Source: Pseudobdellovibrionaceae bacterium
GTDB taxonomy: Bacteria > Bdellovibrionota > Bdellovibrionia > Bdellovibrionales > UBA1609
DNA length: 64,000 nucleotides
Reading direction: 5' to 3'
Assembly (NCBI GenBank): GCA_023898385.1
Contig: CP060220.1
Location: 1 to 64,000, forward strand
The translations under genes and the position numbers were made by a program. The notes beneath the pieces are model-generated. The model made no database searches and was not told the DNA's origin. It saw only the letters and a program-made list of their open reading frames with translations. Of this stretch, positions 36,343 to 45,642 are shown piece after piece (position 1 is the stretch's first letter; every line of letters starts with the position of its first letter).

Positions 36343-37419
36343 TTAGAGACAGACCGCTGCATCCATGCGCTTTTTTAGTGAGGGGTATTTGCGAACATTC
36401 TCTCCGTTCACGTCGTCGTCGAAGTCGCTACTCATCTGGTCGTACGTTTCCCGTGAGACTTTGTGCAGAGCCAGCAGCGCATCTTGCATCCATTCTTGGG
36501 GAAACCCTGCGCGTTTTAATAGACAGGCTCCAAAGTGATCGGCTTCCATTTCCTGGGCTGGCGCTTTTTCGCCAAATGCATCCAGTATGACGGGCATATT
36601 CCCGCTGCCAAGAACTCGCTGCAATCTTTGGGTTTGATCCCCGGTAAACATCCAGAGAAGTTCGTCCATGATTAGCTGGCTCACATGGGCTCCTGTGCTG
36701 GTCGCCAAAGAGAAAATAGATTCCACAGAGTGGCCTTGATCGCCATGGCTGATTTCATGAGCCAATACCGCTAGCAGTTGTTCGTCAGGCAGCTCCTTAA
36801 CCATTTTTTCTGTTACAAAAATATTGCACCCAATATTAAAGGCATTGTTAAAACCCAACTCGATCACCTGCACTTGATAGCAGTCGCGCATTTCAGGGTC
36901 GGCGGCGTGGGGGCGAAGTTGGCGCAGCAAAGCATCGAGCTGGGGTTGTTGGGGGTGTTGTTTTGCATTTTTGATGGCGTTAATAACCAAAACAGCAAAT
37001 TCAGAAGCATCTTTGTACTCGTTGGGGAGATGAGCGGTGGCTTGTTCCACTGTGTTAAGGCTTCTCCATAGTGTCAGTATAAACTTTTCGTAAGACCTTT
37101 TTATCGGCGTGGGAACTCGCTCTAAATCGCTAAATGTTTCAGGGTATCGATTGGACCAGTATTTGTAGCTGTAGGATGAGGTTTCTTTAACAAAAGAAGA
37201 TACCGAACGGATGGTAGCCAAAAATTGATTGCCTATGTCCTTGCCCCATCGATCGTAGTAGTCTTCGTACATTTTTTGAGCGGCCGGTTGAATCGTATCA
37301 CGCAGATAATCGTCAAAGCTCAGTGCCGTTTCTTGCCAGAAACTGAGTTTTGCCTCGGCTTTTTTTGTGTATGTTTGAAATGAAACTAACAAAATTATCA
37401 ATGCAATTAAACGCCCCAC
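36343..37419 (-). CDS. secreted M48 family metalloprotease
   Basis: 358 residues. Signal peptide MGRLIALIILLVSFQTYTKKAEA; catalytic LAHEISH (HExxH) at about 219-225, with the third ligand in EMEADHFGA. The layout resembles LoiP/BepA-type periplasmic proteases that act on outer-membrane proteins. GTG start; the ribosome site is weak. Unlike the HtpX-like protein at 7495-8367, all zinc ligands are present. Confidence 0.88.
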   Translation of the reverse strand: MGRLIALIILLVSFQTYTKKAEAKLSFWQETALSFDDYLRDTIQPAAQKMYEDYYDRWGKDIGNQFLATIRSVSSFVKETSSYSYKYWSNRYPETFSDLERVPTPIKRSYEKFILTLWRSLNTVEQATAHLPNEYKDASEFAVLVINAIKNAKQHPQQPQLDALLRQLRPHAADPEMRDCYQVQVIELGFNNAFNIGCNIFVTEKMVKELPDEQLLAVLAHEISHGDQGHSVESIFSLATSTGAHVSQLIMDELLWMFTGDQTQRLQRVLGSGNMPVILDAFGEKAPAQEMEADHFGACLLKRAGFPQEWMQDALLALHKVSRETYDQMSSDFDDDVNGENVRKYPSLKKRMDAAVCL

Positions 37420-37584
37420 CCCTGGCCCCCCTTGCCTTTTTCAAACATAGCAATTGGGTTTGGTTAGCAATAGGGCGTTGGTGGGATGGGAGGGATTTTC
37501 CAAAATCTGCATGGTTTGTTGCGTGAAAAACAAACAGACACGGGTGAAAATTACTGAAGGCTGACAGCTCCAGGGAATTCCCGT

Positions 37585-37790
37585 TTGCAACTCATGGCGT
37601 TAGTTGAGTCCGAGAGCGACGAAGTGGAGGGCGGCGGGCCATCGTCGTCATCCCGATGTGCATGGCGTATCCGGGTTGCAGCACGCAGTGATGCAATCCG
37701 AAGACGACATGCGGCCACTCGGGCCTGCGACGATGGCCCGCCGCCCTCCACTTCGTCGCTCTCGGACTCAACTAACGCCATGAGTTGCAA
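37585..37790. repeat. giant hairpin element, copy A
   Basis: Arms 37585-37647 and 37728-37790 are perfect 63-base inverted repeats; weaker pairing continues outward. The 80-base centre (37648-37727) is itself a dyad and is closely related to the centre of copy B at 52171-52247, while the arms are unrelated to those of copy B. In the centre GCATG/CATGC and GGGTTGC/GCAATCC pair, with a small CAC/GTG top. It fills most of the gap between the M48 gene and the winged-helix gene. ORFs through it on both strands are by-products of the palindrome. Confidence 0.9.
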
Positions 37791-37869
37791 GCGGGAACTT
37801 GGTTAGGGCTTGGGTCCTTGTTTGTTGGGTCAAGGGGGCGCGCCTTGCCAGATGTTGGGCTGGCATTAG

Positions 37870-37900
37870 ATATTATTATCGTAAAATACGATAATAATAT
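37870..37900. promoter_or_regulatory. palindromic operator candidate
   Basis: ATATTATTATCG and CGATAATAATAT form a perfect 12-base inverted repeat around a 7-base spacer, about 50 bases upstream of the winged-helix gene. This is the expected place for autoregulation of a toxin-antitoxin type operon. Confidence 0.6.
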
Positions 37901-37948
37901 ATTGCATCGCACCGGGAAATTTAGTATGATGAAGTTTTGGAGGTGTTG

Positions 37949-38707
37949 ATGCTGTTGGACTATTTGGTGAAATCAGAGACCCGCAAACGATTGTTGGGAC
38001 TTTTTCTTAATGAAGGTCTTGAAGGATCGGTGCATAGTCTATCAAAAATCGCCAGTGCTTCCTATGCCGTCACCTATGATGAGCTTATGTCCATGAAGGC
38101 GGCCGAGCTTGTAAAGGAGGTTCAAAGGGGGCGGGCGAAGATCTTTTCATTGAATGAAGATTATTGCGAGCTCGATTTGCTTAAAAAACTCTTTGATGCT
38201 GAAAAGGCAACAAAGGTGTCGCGAGATTGGGATAAAGAATCTGTCAAAGCTAGCCTAGTGTTTTATGGCGCTCCACTTCAGGAAAAGGGCAAAAGTGTAG
38301 CGGAACTTTCTCTTGAAGAAACATTAGTGTTGGGTGTTCTTTACTCAAAACAGGAGTCCTATCTATTGCGAACACTTCCTTTGGTTTTGTGGCGGCATCG
38401 TAAAGAAGTGAGTTTTGATAGGCTTATGCATTTTGCCTTAAAGTATGACATAAAAAGGGAAGTGGGGTTTGTGCTGGATTTAACGGGAAAGTTGTCTAAG
38501 TATCGTAAGTTTTCAAAAGAAGCAGGAAAATTTGTAGACGGTAGACATAGGAAGTCGGAAAGCTTTTTTCAGAAAGCAAGAATAACTGGCGCGCAGACGA
38601 CTTTGGAAGAGCTTAATACCCCCAGGCTTGCCAGAAAGTGGTTGTTTACTATGAATGTGGGGATGGATAGCTTTGAATCATTTTTTGAAAAATTTAAGGC
38701 GGTATAG
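37949..38707 (+). CDS. winged-helix protein, likely regulator/antitoxin of the NTase gene
   Basis: 252 residues from MLLDYLVKSETRKRL. The N-terminal 70 residues look like a winged helix (TRKRLLGLFL, SLSKIASASYAVTYDELMSM, ELVKEVQRGRAKIFSLN). The rest is helical and unrecognised. GGAGGTG lies just upstream of the ATG. It is followed after 2 bases by a nucleotidyltransferase gene. The arrangement resembles AbiEi-AbiEii antitoxin-toxin pairs, but the family is not clearly AbiEi. Confidence 0.7.
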   Translation: MLLDYLVKSETRKRLLGLFLNEGLEGSVHSLSKIASASYAVTYDELMSMKAAELVKEVQRGRAKIFSLNEDYCELDLLKKLFDAEKATKVSRDWDKESVKASLVFYGAPLQEKGKSVAELSLEETLVLGVLYSKQESYLLRTLPLVLWRHRKEVSFDRLMHFALKYDIKREVGFVLDLTGKLSKYRKFSKEAGKFVDGRHRKSESFFQKARITGAQTTLEELNTPRLARKWLFTMNVGMDSFESFFEKFKAV

Positions 38708-38709
38708 CG

Positions 38710-39222
38710 ATGAAAACTTTTGCCCGTGAGGATCTCATTAATTTCTTGCGAGTCTTAGATGTGACGTTGGCGAGTCCATTTGAAATGATTCTCATTGGTG
38801 GGACAGCTGCGGCGCTAGCTTATAACGTCAGTCGAGCCACGAGAGATATTGATGTCATAAGCCACATTGATGGGGCCCTCGATTCGTATAAAATCGCTCA
38901 AGAAAAAACGGGTTTGAAAATTCCCATTGAAGTCGTGACCGTTCATGATGCTCCTTTCGAATATGAAGGCCGTCTGATGCTGATAAAGGAATTTAAATTT
39001 CAAAACTTAGTCCTTAAGGTCCCCGAAATCCATGATCTGATCCTAATGAAAACTGTCAGAGGGTATGAGCATGATTTTGAAGTAATTGAAGAGATGATTG
39101 CGCTCAACAAAGTATCAAAGGATATTCTCAAAGAGCGAATCAAAAATGAGATGAGTCATGTGATTGGCAATCCAAAGGTGCTCAAAGTGAAATATGAAGC
39201 ATTGTTGGAGTTGTTTGGCTAA
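38710..39222 (+). CDS. DUF6036/AbiEii-like nucleotidyltransferase
   Basis: 170 residues. The nucleotidyltransferase signature is clear: LIGGTAAALAY then ATRDIDVIS (GG...DxD), as in DUF6036 and AbiEii/MenT toxins. Such toxins add nucleotides to tRNA or other targets; members also act in phage defence. It starts 2 bases after the winged-helix gene. Toxin activity is inferred from family and context. Confidence 0.78.
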   Translation: MKTFAREDLINFLRVLDVTLASPFEMILIGGTAAALAYNVSRATRDIDVISHIDGALDSYKIAQEKTGLKIPIEVVTVHDAPFEYEGRLMLIKEFKFQNLVLKVPEIHDLILMKTVRGYEHDFEVIEEMIALNKVSKDILKERIKNEMSHVIGNPKVLKVKYEALLELFG

Positions 39223-39289
39223 GCTAACTCGTGTAGCATTCCTCCAGGGGGAAGTCGGGATCCCTACTAGCTATCGAATGAAGGGAAAT

Positions 39290-41512
39290 ATGAGGCGGTT
39301 GATTCTTTGGGTAGTGGTTGGATTTTTTGTTCTTCTGATCACTGGCATTGTTGGTCTGGCTCTTTACATTAGTAGTGAGGCGGGGTCTGAGAGACTGTTT
39401 GCCGAGTTGGTCTCTGTTGTTCAGCAAAAAACGGGTGTTCATATTAAGTCTCAGCGGCCGCGGCTGAGTTTGTTTGGTGGGATTGAAGTGAACAACTTCG
39501 CCGTCACCCACGAGGTTTCGGGGCAAATGAAGTTGGAGGCTTTTGCTGAGCGCCTTTATTTGCGTATTCAGCCCCTTTCGGTGTTTCGATCTTCGGTGGT
39601 TGTGGAATCTCTGGAAGCCGATGCTCTCACTTTAGATGTTTCGCTCTTTTCCTCAGAAAAAACGGCTGCTGATGAAGCGCCTGGCGGTGAGCCATTTCCC
39701 TTGGCCGTTGTCCTCAAAAATTTAGATTTAAATCGTATGAATATTACGGCAACACTCAATGTGGATGATCCGCAATCTCATTGGGAGATCAAGAATGCCA
39801 AGGTCAATGGATCTCTTACTTTTTTAGGTCAAAGACCAGTCACCCAAGGCTGGTCGGGAACACTCTTGTTTGCTGCCGACGGCATTGCATCGTCATTGAT
39901 TCAATTTCGGCCTCGACAAGTAAATCTAGAAATCATCTCTGTGGAAGACACACATCGGGTTTCTTTTGATGTGGCTTTAAACGATGTTCATTCCTTTGGG
40001 TATGGGCTCAATGATGTTTCGGCTTCGGGGCAGGTCCTTCTCGATGAAACTTGGCCAGCTGAGGCCAAGGTGGCGGCCAGGTCTGTTCGCGGACCTCATT
40101 TGGTGGGCGAAATTGATTTTTCAACCGATATGAAAATGACTTGGGCACCCTTGGCTAAAAAACTAGATGCTCAGGGAAGCCTTTTTGTTGATGGTCACAC
40201 CGCCATTGAAAATCTCAACCTTAAGGCTGATTTAAGTACAAAAACTTTTAATGCCAGTGCCTCGATGAGTGTTTATCTCAAGGATGACTGGGTTCGGCGA
40301 TTTCAGCCCACACACGATTTACCCCTCTCTGTGGATAAGGTTTTGCCTACGCCGGTGGAACTACAGTTAAGTGTGCAGCAGAATGCAGTGACATCAACTT
40401 TGGGTGTTGTCGGAGGGGCTCAGTTTTCAAAAGTGGTGGTCCCGCAAAAGGGCTTGGTCACCGATGTGAAGTGGTCATTTCAAGGAGATGCGGAGTTTTC
40501 AAAGGATGGTTCGCCAAAGCTTTTCAACTTTGATTCCACCGTGGCTCACAAAGAAACGGCATTAATTGCAAAAGGTCTTGTTGTTTGGGAGCGTGGGGAT
40601 CTGCAGGGGCAAGGTGACCTCACCTTAGCTTTCCCCGAGTTTTATGAAGTGATGGATGGCCACAAAATCAAAGGTGGAGTTCATATCCCGTGGACGGTTC
40701 GGCTCGAATCGAAACACGAATTATTTTTAGAAACGCAAGTGGTTTTAGGTGGTTTGCAGTTGCAAAGTAAAGACTACGGCATCGATGGACTGAATGGCGT
40801 GGTTCGAGTGAGCGAACATTTAAAAATAAAACCATCAGGCGTGGAGCTGGCCTCCACGGTGGTGCCGAACCCCTTTTCTCGAGTGGAGTATGGGCGTGTT
40901 GAGCCGCTTATTGAAAATGTTGTGCCCATTGTGATTGATCGAGTGCGTTGGCAGAAGCATGAGTTTGGCCCATTTATTGGCTACTTTTCTTTAGTGCAGA
41001 ACTTGTTTGCTATACACGAGTTTGACCTCGAAGTGGGTGATGGAGAATTGGTGGGCGAGTTTTACTTTGATGGCAGGTCCAACCAGCAGCAGATTGGCCT
41101 TTTAACAAGAGCCATTGAAATTGATTTGAACCGTCTATTTCCTCGCTTTGCCACCGCAAAAAATCAAAACGACAATCAAATTAGTGGACGTGCGGGATTG
41201 GTCGTCGATATTGCCCAAAAAAACTTAGAGGGTCGAGCTGACATCACTCAAATTGGCGCCCCCCCTTTAGTCACAATGATGAACGTGTTAGACCCCGAGT
41301 TTGAGGATGAACAATTTAATAAAGCCAGATACGCTTTGTCTTTAGCGTATCCAAGTTTAGTCATGACGGATTTTCGCCAAGGCTATATGAATATGGATGT
41401 TCAACTGTCAGGGGCCCTTAACCACCGTTTTAAATTTAGAGGCATTCCCATGGGAACATTGTTTTCGCAGATAGCCTTTGGTGACAAAAACAATAAAAAG
41501 GAGACGCCATGA
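39290..41512 (+). CDS. AsmA-like inner-membrane-anchored protein
   Basis: 740 residues. One N-terminal membrane segment (about 4-27), then a long beta-rich region of the AsmA/DUF748 kind, starting with ERLFAELVSVVQQKTGVHI and PRLSLFGGIEVNNFAV. These proteins bridge the periplasm and are linked to lipid transport and outer-membrane assembly. AAGGG precedes the chosen ATG; another ATG four codons upstream is possible. It overlaps the next gene by 4 bases. Confidence 0.82.
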   Translation: MRRLILWVVVGFFVLLITGIVGLALYISSEAGSERLFAELVSVVQQKTGVHIKSQRPRLSLFGGIEVNNFAVTHEVSGQMKLEAFAERLYLRIQPLSVFRSSVVVESLEADALTLDVSLFSSEKTAADEAPGGEPFPLAVVLKNLDLNRMNITATLNVDDPQSHWEIKNAKVNGSLTFLGQRPVTQGWSGTLLFAADGIASSLIQFRPRQVNLEIISVEDTHRVSFDVALNDVHSFGYGLNDVSASGQVLLDETWPAEAKVAARSVRGPHLVGEIDFSTDMKMTWAPLAKKLDAQGSLFVDGHTAIENLNLKADLSTKTFNASASMSVYLKDDWVRRFQPTHDLPLSVDKVLPTPVELQLSVQQNAVTSTLGVVGGAQFSKVVVPQKGLVTDVKWSFQGDAEFSKDGSPKLFNFDSTVAHKETALIAKGLVVWERGDLQGQGDLTLAFPEFYEVMDGHKIKGGVHIPWTVRLESKHELFLETQVVLGGLQLQSKDYGIDGLNGVVRVSEHLKIKPSGVELASTVVPNPFSRVEYGRVEPLIENVVPIVIDRVRWQKHEFGPFIGYFSLVQNLFAIHEFDLEVGDGELVGEFYFDGRSNQQQIGLLTRAIEIDLNRLFPRFATAKNQNDNQISGRAGLVVDIAQKNLEGRADITQIGAPPLVTMMNVLDPEFEDEQFNKARYALSLAYPSLVMTDFRQGYMNMDVQLSGALNHRFKFRGIPMGTLFSQIAFGDKNNKKETP

Positions 41513-41775
41513 GGTGTTTGAAGACTTCAATATCTATAGCAATAATCATTGGCATGACTGTGCTGTCAGCATGTGCCCCTAAAATCTATGTGATGGATCG
41601 CCCCACTGTGATGGAGGAAGAAGCGTCAGGATCCTGGCCTAATTTCACCAAAGACCTAAAGAAAAACGCGTTGAGCAAGGGGCCCACGTTTTTTCCAAAA
41701 GAAAAAGAGAACAACAAAAAAGCCCGCGTTTATAACATACTCAATGGCGACCTTACCTCAAAAAATCAGGAGTAA
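41509..41775 (+). CDS. small lipoprotein
   Basis: 88 residues. Signal peptide with lipobox LSAC (Cys at about 23), then an unrecognised polar mature part (CAPKIYVMDRPTVMEEEASG). It overlaps the AsmA-like gene and lies 6 bases before the next gene, so the three form one unit. Confidence 0.78.
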   Translation: MRCLKTSISIAIIIGMTVLSACAPKIYVMDRPTVMEEEASGSWPNFTKDLKKNALSKGPTFFPKEKENNKKARVYNILNGDLTSKNQE

Positions 41776-41781
41776 TAGCCA

Positions 41782-44700
41782 ATGTTTCGATTTCAAAAAC
41801 AGCTTGGATTGTTTCTCGTCTTTGTTTTGGCAACTGTAGCCCTAAATTGTTCAGCTTCTGCTGAAACAGAAGCCGAGCGCCACACTCGCTTGTTGCTTCG
41901 TCTTTTGCCCCTCAATAAGATCACTGTGGGCCCCTATGACAACTACCAAGGCTCGTTTGTGAAAGGTGGCCAACAGCTCCTTTTTTCTCGAAAGGTCGAT
42001 CTGGCACCGCGAATATACAAATTGGATTTAAACACAGGTAAAGAGACGCCTCTTCTTGATTTAGCTTTTGACTCTAAAGATCCTCACGTCAGTAGCACGG
42101 GCGACAAGATTGTTTTTGTGTATTTTAAAAATCGAGCGAGGGGTCAGGTCTGCGTCAAGTCGATTGATTCCGCAGATGCTGAATCTTGTTTAGATCACAG
42201 CACCAAAGAGCCCGCATTCCCTGTATGGGTGGGTGAACATCAGGTGGCCTTTATTCTTCGTGATCTGGCAAAGCGAAAAAGCGAAGTGGTGCTCTGGGAT
42301 TTAAAGGCGCAAAATTCAAGGGTGGTGGCCCAGGGCCATATTTCATCTTTGACCTGGTCTGAATCTCAACAAAAAATCCTTTACACATCGGATGAAGGGA
42401 TAGTGGTTTCTGATGTTTCGGGTGTGTCAAAATATGATCTCAAGTTGGATTTGCCAGGAATGCCCGGTTTTCTCTCTGCGGGCGAGGACGGATATGTTTA
42501 CTTCAGTCACTACCTCAGTGACACCAATAACGATCAAATTGTTGACGCCAACGACAATGCCGTCGTATTCAGACTGCCTTTGGTTGAGGCCAAAGGTGGA
42601 TCTCGGTTGGTGTTTCCGGAGCCATTGACATCAGTCGAGTACAACTGCAGTTTTCCGCAAGCGGCACGGCAGTCTTTGCTGGTGACCTGTGCGTTTGAGG
42701 GAACTCTCGATATCTATGAACTTCCCCATGCGGGAATGGTGCCATCAAGTTGGGACCACCAAATTCTTGAGAATGCCAGAAAGACTAGTCGCACCTATGC
42801 CGAACGGCTATTTTTAACTCAATCGTTAATATTTCGAAATGGGACTTTTTCTGCAGAGAAGAGTCTTCAGCAGTTGATGAGCAATCACTTGCTTGCAGAG
42901 GATGGATCGGCCACGCGATATTATCTAAAACGATTGATCGAGTTATATCCAAAGACTTCGTCTCTTTACGCTCTTCTTGATGTCTATGTTCAAGGGCTGC
43001 AGTTTAAAAAGAAAGAAACTGTGGACCCACTTTCTCGGGCCTTCTCGCGAGAAGTGAGCCAATTCTTAACAAAACTGGGTGCAATAAAAGGGGTGAATAA
43101 ACAGAAAAAATTAGTGCATGCCGTATTTGACCTATGGAGCGGCAATGGGACGCGGGCCGCAGCCGTGTTGAAAGATCAAGAGACTTTAAAAGTCTCTAGC
43201 ACTATTGACGGGTACTTGTTGTTTCAACTTATTGAAACTTACTCTGGCCGCCGTGGTGCGGTCGCACGAGGGGTCGACTCAGGATATTTAGCGCTCATCA
43301 CCACATCAGATTTACCAGAAGAGAGCCAGCTCTTCTATGCCCACCGACTTTTGACGTACATCCAAAAAAGTGAGCCTGATCTTAAAAAACGAAAGACCTT
43401 AGTGGCGCGCTTTCAAAAAAAGTGTGAGCCTGGATCCTCGGTCGAGACTCTGATGCAGGCCGAAGTGGTTTCGTTAAATATTGTTTTGACTTTGGGCTTA
43501 CAAGATAAGCGAAAAGTGTACAACGACCTAGACAAGTTGATGAGCCAAACCCGGGACAACTATTACTTACGAAAAGCTTTATATGTAAGAGCTATAGCCA
43601 CATTGGTTGAAGCGGACGAGTATGATATTGCCGGTTACGTCGCCACCAATTGGTTGAAGTACACAAAGCCAGTGGATACAGAATTTAGCTACGCAAAGAC
43701 CCAATACATCTATTCAGTTTTTGACGAAGCCTATTCAAGCTATGGAAGTCAGAATTATCTTTTGGCCTCCAATCACTTCTTGGCAGGGCTTCGCCTAACC
43801 GATGACTTAGAGGCTCATTTCGGGTATATTCAATCGCTTTTGAAGCTAAAAAAACGACAAGAAATTGACAAACAATATGATAATTTAAAAAAGCGGTCGT
43901 TCATCGGCGACAACATAACTTATGTAGAAACGCTCTTAGAGCTACTTGATGGTGAGGAGCGGGGCACTTTAGAATCCAAGGAAGTCAGGCGGGCCGTTGA
44001 TAGGCTCAATGGTTTAACTGTTGAAAACTTCTCGCCCGTATTACACCTGACCATCGGCGCCCTTTATGTTTGGCTTTTAGACAGCGAAAGTAAAGGCCTA
44101 GATTTCTCGCAAGAAGATCTGGACAAGGCTCATAAGCATTTGATGTTGGCCTTTGATTTGGGAAGAAACAATCAACGACTTCGAGCTTCGGCTTTGATAG
44201 ACCTCGGTTTATTGCATCAGAGGGTGCGAAATTATTCTTTGTCGGCCCGATTTTTTGCAGATCGAAAAAAATTTGGATTTACAAGTGACGAGGAGAGGCT
44301 TGCGTTTTCATGGCTATACAGTCGGACCCTTTATTTATCGAACAATGCCAGTGGAGCCGCTGCAGAGCTTGCGGAATTGTTGTCTACCCAGCCAAAGGCG
44401 GAGGGCGATGGTTATTTGTTTGAGCGTCTGGCTTTTTATCAACAAGCCAGCGAACAATGCAAACAGTCCATTGCCAACTATGACAAGGCTTTTGCAAAAC
44501 TCTTAAAGTTAGCCGATGATCAACACGAAATGAAGATGCACCTAGGGCGTGGAGTTTGTTATTTTCGTGAAGAAAAGAAAAAGCCTGCAAAAGAAGATTT
44601 CTTAAAGGTAGTTGAGATCTCAAAAACATTGGTGAGTGAGAAGCCCACAGGCGATCGACCCTTGCCATTTAGGCCAGAGCGCCAACAGTTGTTGGCTTTA

Positions 44701-45279
44701 GGATATTTGGCCCAATTGAGTCAGGGCGCTGAAAGTGCAGGTTACCTGGAAGAGCGAGCTCAGTTGTTGGACTTAGTGGGTGATCAAATCAACTCATTTG
44801 CTATGAAAGAAGAATCCCTTTTGGGTTTCAAAGTAAAAAACAACCTTCAGCTTGCTGAAAAAAGGCTCGAAAGCGGGCGCAACGAAGGTGCCAACAGGTA
44901 TTTGGTTTTGGCCCTGCGCGATTCTTGGCGTCTTGTTGGGGATTTAGAGCAGCCGCTCAGTGTGGTGGCATTGAATGCTGTTGAAGCCTATTTGTTGCTT
45001 GCTGCTACGAAAAATTATGAAAGGTCGGGCGACGGTCACAAGTTGGCAGGCCAATTAACGTCGACGATTCAGGAGGCGTTAGTGAAGGTGCAAAAAACTC
45101 AACAGCAGCCCATTTGGGCCTTTAGGCAAACGAAGCTGGCTTTGTTGTGGGCAAAATACGAAGGGCGCAATTTAGACCAAGAGCTGACATTGCCGCAGGC
45201 GGTGTTTTTAAAGCAACAAAGCCCTGAACGTTGGCAACAGCTCAAAGAATTATCTCAGTTGTTAGCGGCTCCACTTTGA
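41782..45279 (+). CDS. large secreted protein with PD40 propeller and TPR repeats
   Basis: 1165 residues. Signal peptide, possibly a lipoprotein (VALNCSASA). An N-terminal TolB/PD40-like propeller (about 50-320: VKGGQQLLFSRKVDLAPRIY, DPHVSSTGDKIVFVYF) is followed by about 800 residues of helical TPR-like repeats. Likely an envelope scaffold working with the AsmA-like protein. Its 3' end lies inside a 148-bp direct repeat and overlaps, tail to tail, a remnant of the haem lipoprotein gene. Confidence 0.82.
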   Translation: MFRFQKQLGLFLVFVLATVALNCSASAETEAERHTRLLLRLLPLNKITVGPYDNYQGSFVKGGQQLLFSRKVDLAPRIYKLDLNTGKETPLLDLAFDSKDPHVSSTGDKIVFVYFKNRARGQVCVKSIDSADAESCLDHSTKEPAFPVWVGEHQVAFILRDLAKRKSEVVLWDLKAQNSRVVAQGHISSLTWSESQQKILYTSDEGIVVSDVSGVSKYDLKLDLPGMPGFLSAGEDGYVYFSHYLSDTNNDQIVDANDNAVVFRLPLVEAKGGSRLVFPEPLTSVEYNCSFPQAARQSLLVTCAFEGTLDIYELPHAGMVPSSWDHQILENARKTSRTYAERLFLTQSLIFRNGTFSAEKSLQQLMSNHLLAEDGSATRYYLKRLIELYPKTSSLYALLDVYVQGLQFKKKETVDPLSRAFSREVSQFLTKLGAIKGVNKQKKLVHAVFDLWSGNGTRAAAVLKDQETLKVSSTIDGYLLFQLIETYSGRRGAVARGVDSGYLALITTSDLPEESQLFYAHRLLTYIQKSEPDLKKRKTLVARFQKKCEPGSSVETLMQAEVVSLNIVLTLGLQDKRKVYNDLDKLMSQTRDNYYLRKALYVRAIATLVEADEYDIAGYVATNWLKYTKPVDTEFSYAKTQYIYSVFDEAYSSYGSQNYLLASNHFLAGLRLTDDLEAHFGYIQSLLKLKKRQEIDKQYDNLKKRSFIGDNITYVETLLELLDGEERGTLESKEVRRAVDRLNGLTVENFSPVLHLTIGALYVWLLDSESKGLDFSQEDLDKAHKHLMLAFDLGRNNQRLRASALIDLGLLHQRVRNYSLSARFFADRKKFGFTSDEERLAFSWLYSRTLYLSNNASGAAAELAELLSTQPKAEGDGYLFERLAFYQQASEQCKQSIANYDKAFAKLLKLADDQHEMKMHLGRGVCYFREEKKKPAKEDFLKVVEISKTLVSEKPTGDRPLPFRPERQQLLALGYLAQLSQGAESAGYLEERAQLLDLVGDQINSFAMKEESLLGFKVKNNLQLAEKRLESGRNEGANRYLVLALRDSWRLVGDLEQPLSVVALNAVEAYLLLAATKNYERSGDGHKLAGQLTSTIQEALVKVQKTQQQPIWAFRQTKLALLWAKYEGRNLDQELTLPQAVFLKQQSPERWQQLKELSQLLAAPL

Positions 45280-45346
45280 ATCCACTGTTCAAGCGCGGCT
45301 TGCTCACTGGTGCTGAGATTTACAACGCCATTGATGGGGGTGTTGA
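45199..45346. repeat. 148-bp direct repeat, left copy
   Basis: Matches 49601-49748 at all but three bases. It contains the 3' end of the TPR gene (plus) and, on the minus strand from 45346 to 45255, the last codons of the haem lipoprotein gene. The intact version of that gene is at the other copy. Confidence 0.92.
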
Positions 45347-45397
45347 AGCGAAATATACTCGCAGGAATTGCCAAAATCTAAATGGCCATGAACTGTT

Positions 45398-45510
45398 TCG
45401 GTCCGACTTTTCTGATTCTGGAGTTAACAATTTTGCTCTTGGTTTATGAAAGCACCTTTCGACTCTGCTGTTGGGAGCGTTCAGCTCGGGTCTTTTGGCC
45501 TGGCTTGATC
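45398..45510. repeat. diverged direct repeat R, left copy
   Basis: About 113 bases resembling 49435-49545 in the same orientation (roughly three quarters identical by eye; GGGAGCGTTCAGCT is exact). The stretch 45347-45642 holds no supported gene. Confidence 0.6.
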
Positions 45511-45642
45511 TAAGAATTTGATATATTTGTTCAGAGAGGTTCACACTCAACTGTTAAGTCAACCGGTCGGTCTACTTAACTCCCCGTTATCGTTTGTGTT
45601 TTTTTTTTGGTTGCAAACAATTCTAATAACCTTTGCGCCATC

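Noticed and set aside
37551..37806. ORFs of 70-80 codons on both strands with matching ends (MALVESESDEVEGG...)
   Set aside because: They arise because the region is a palindrome; no ribosome sites, and both strands give the same peptides.
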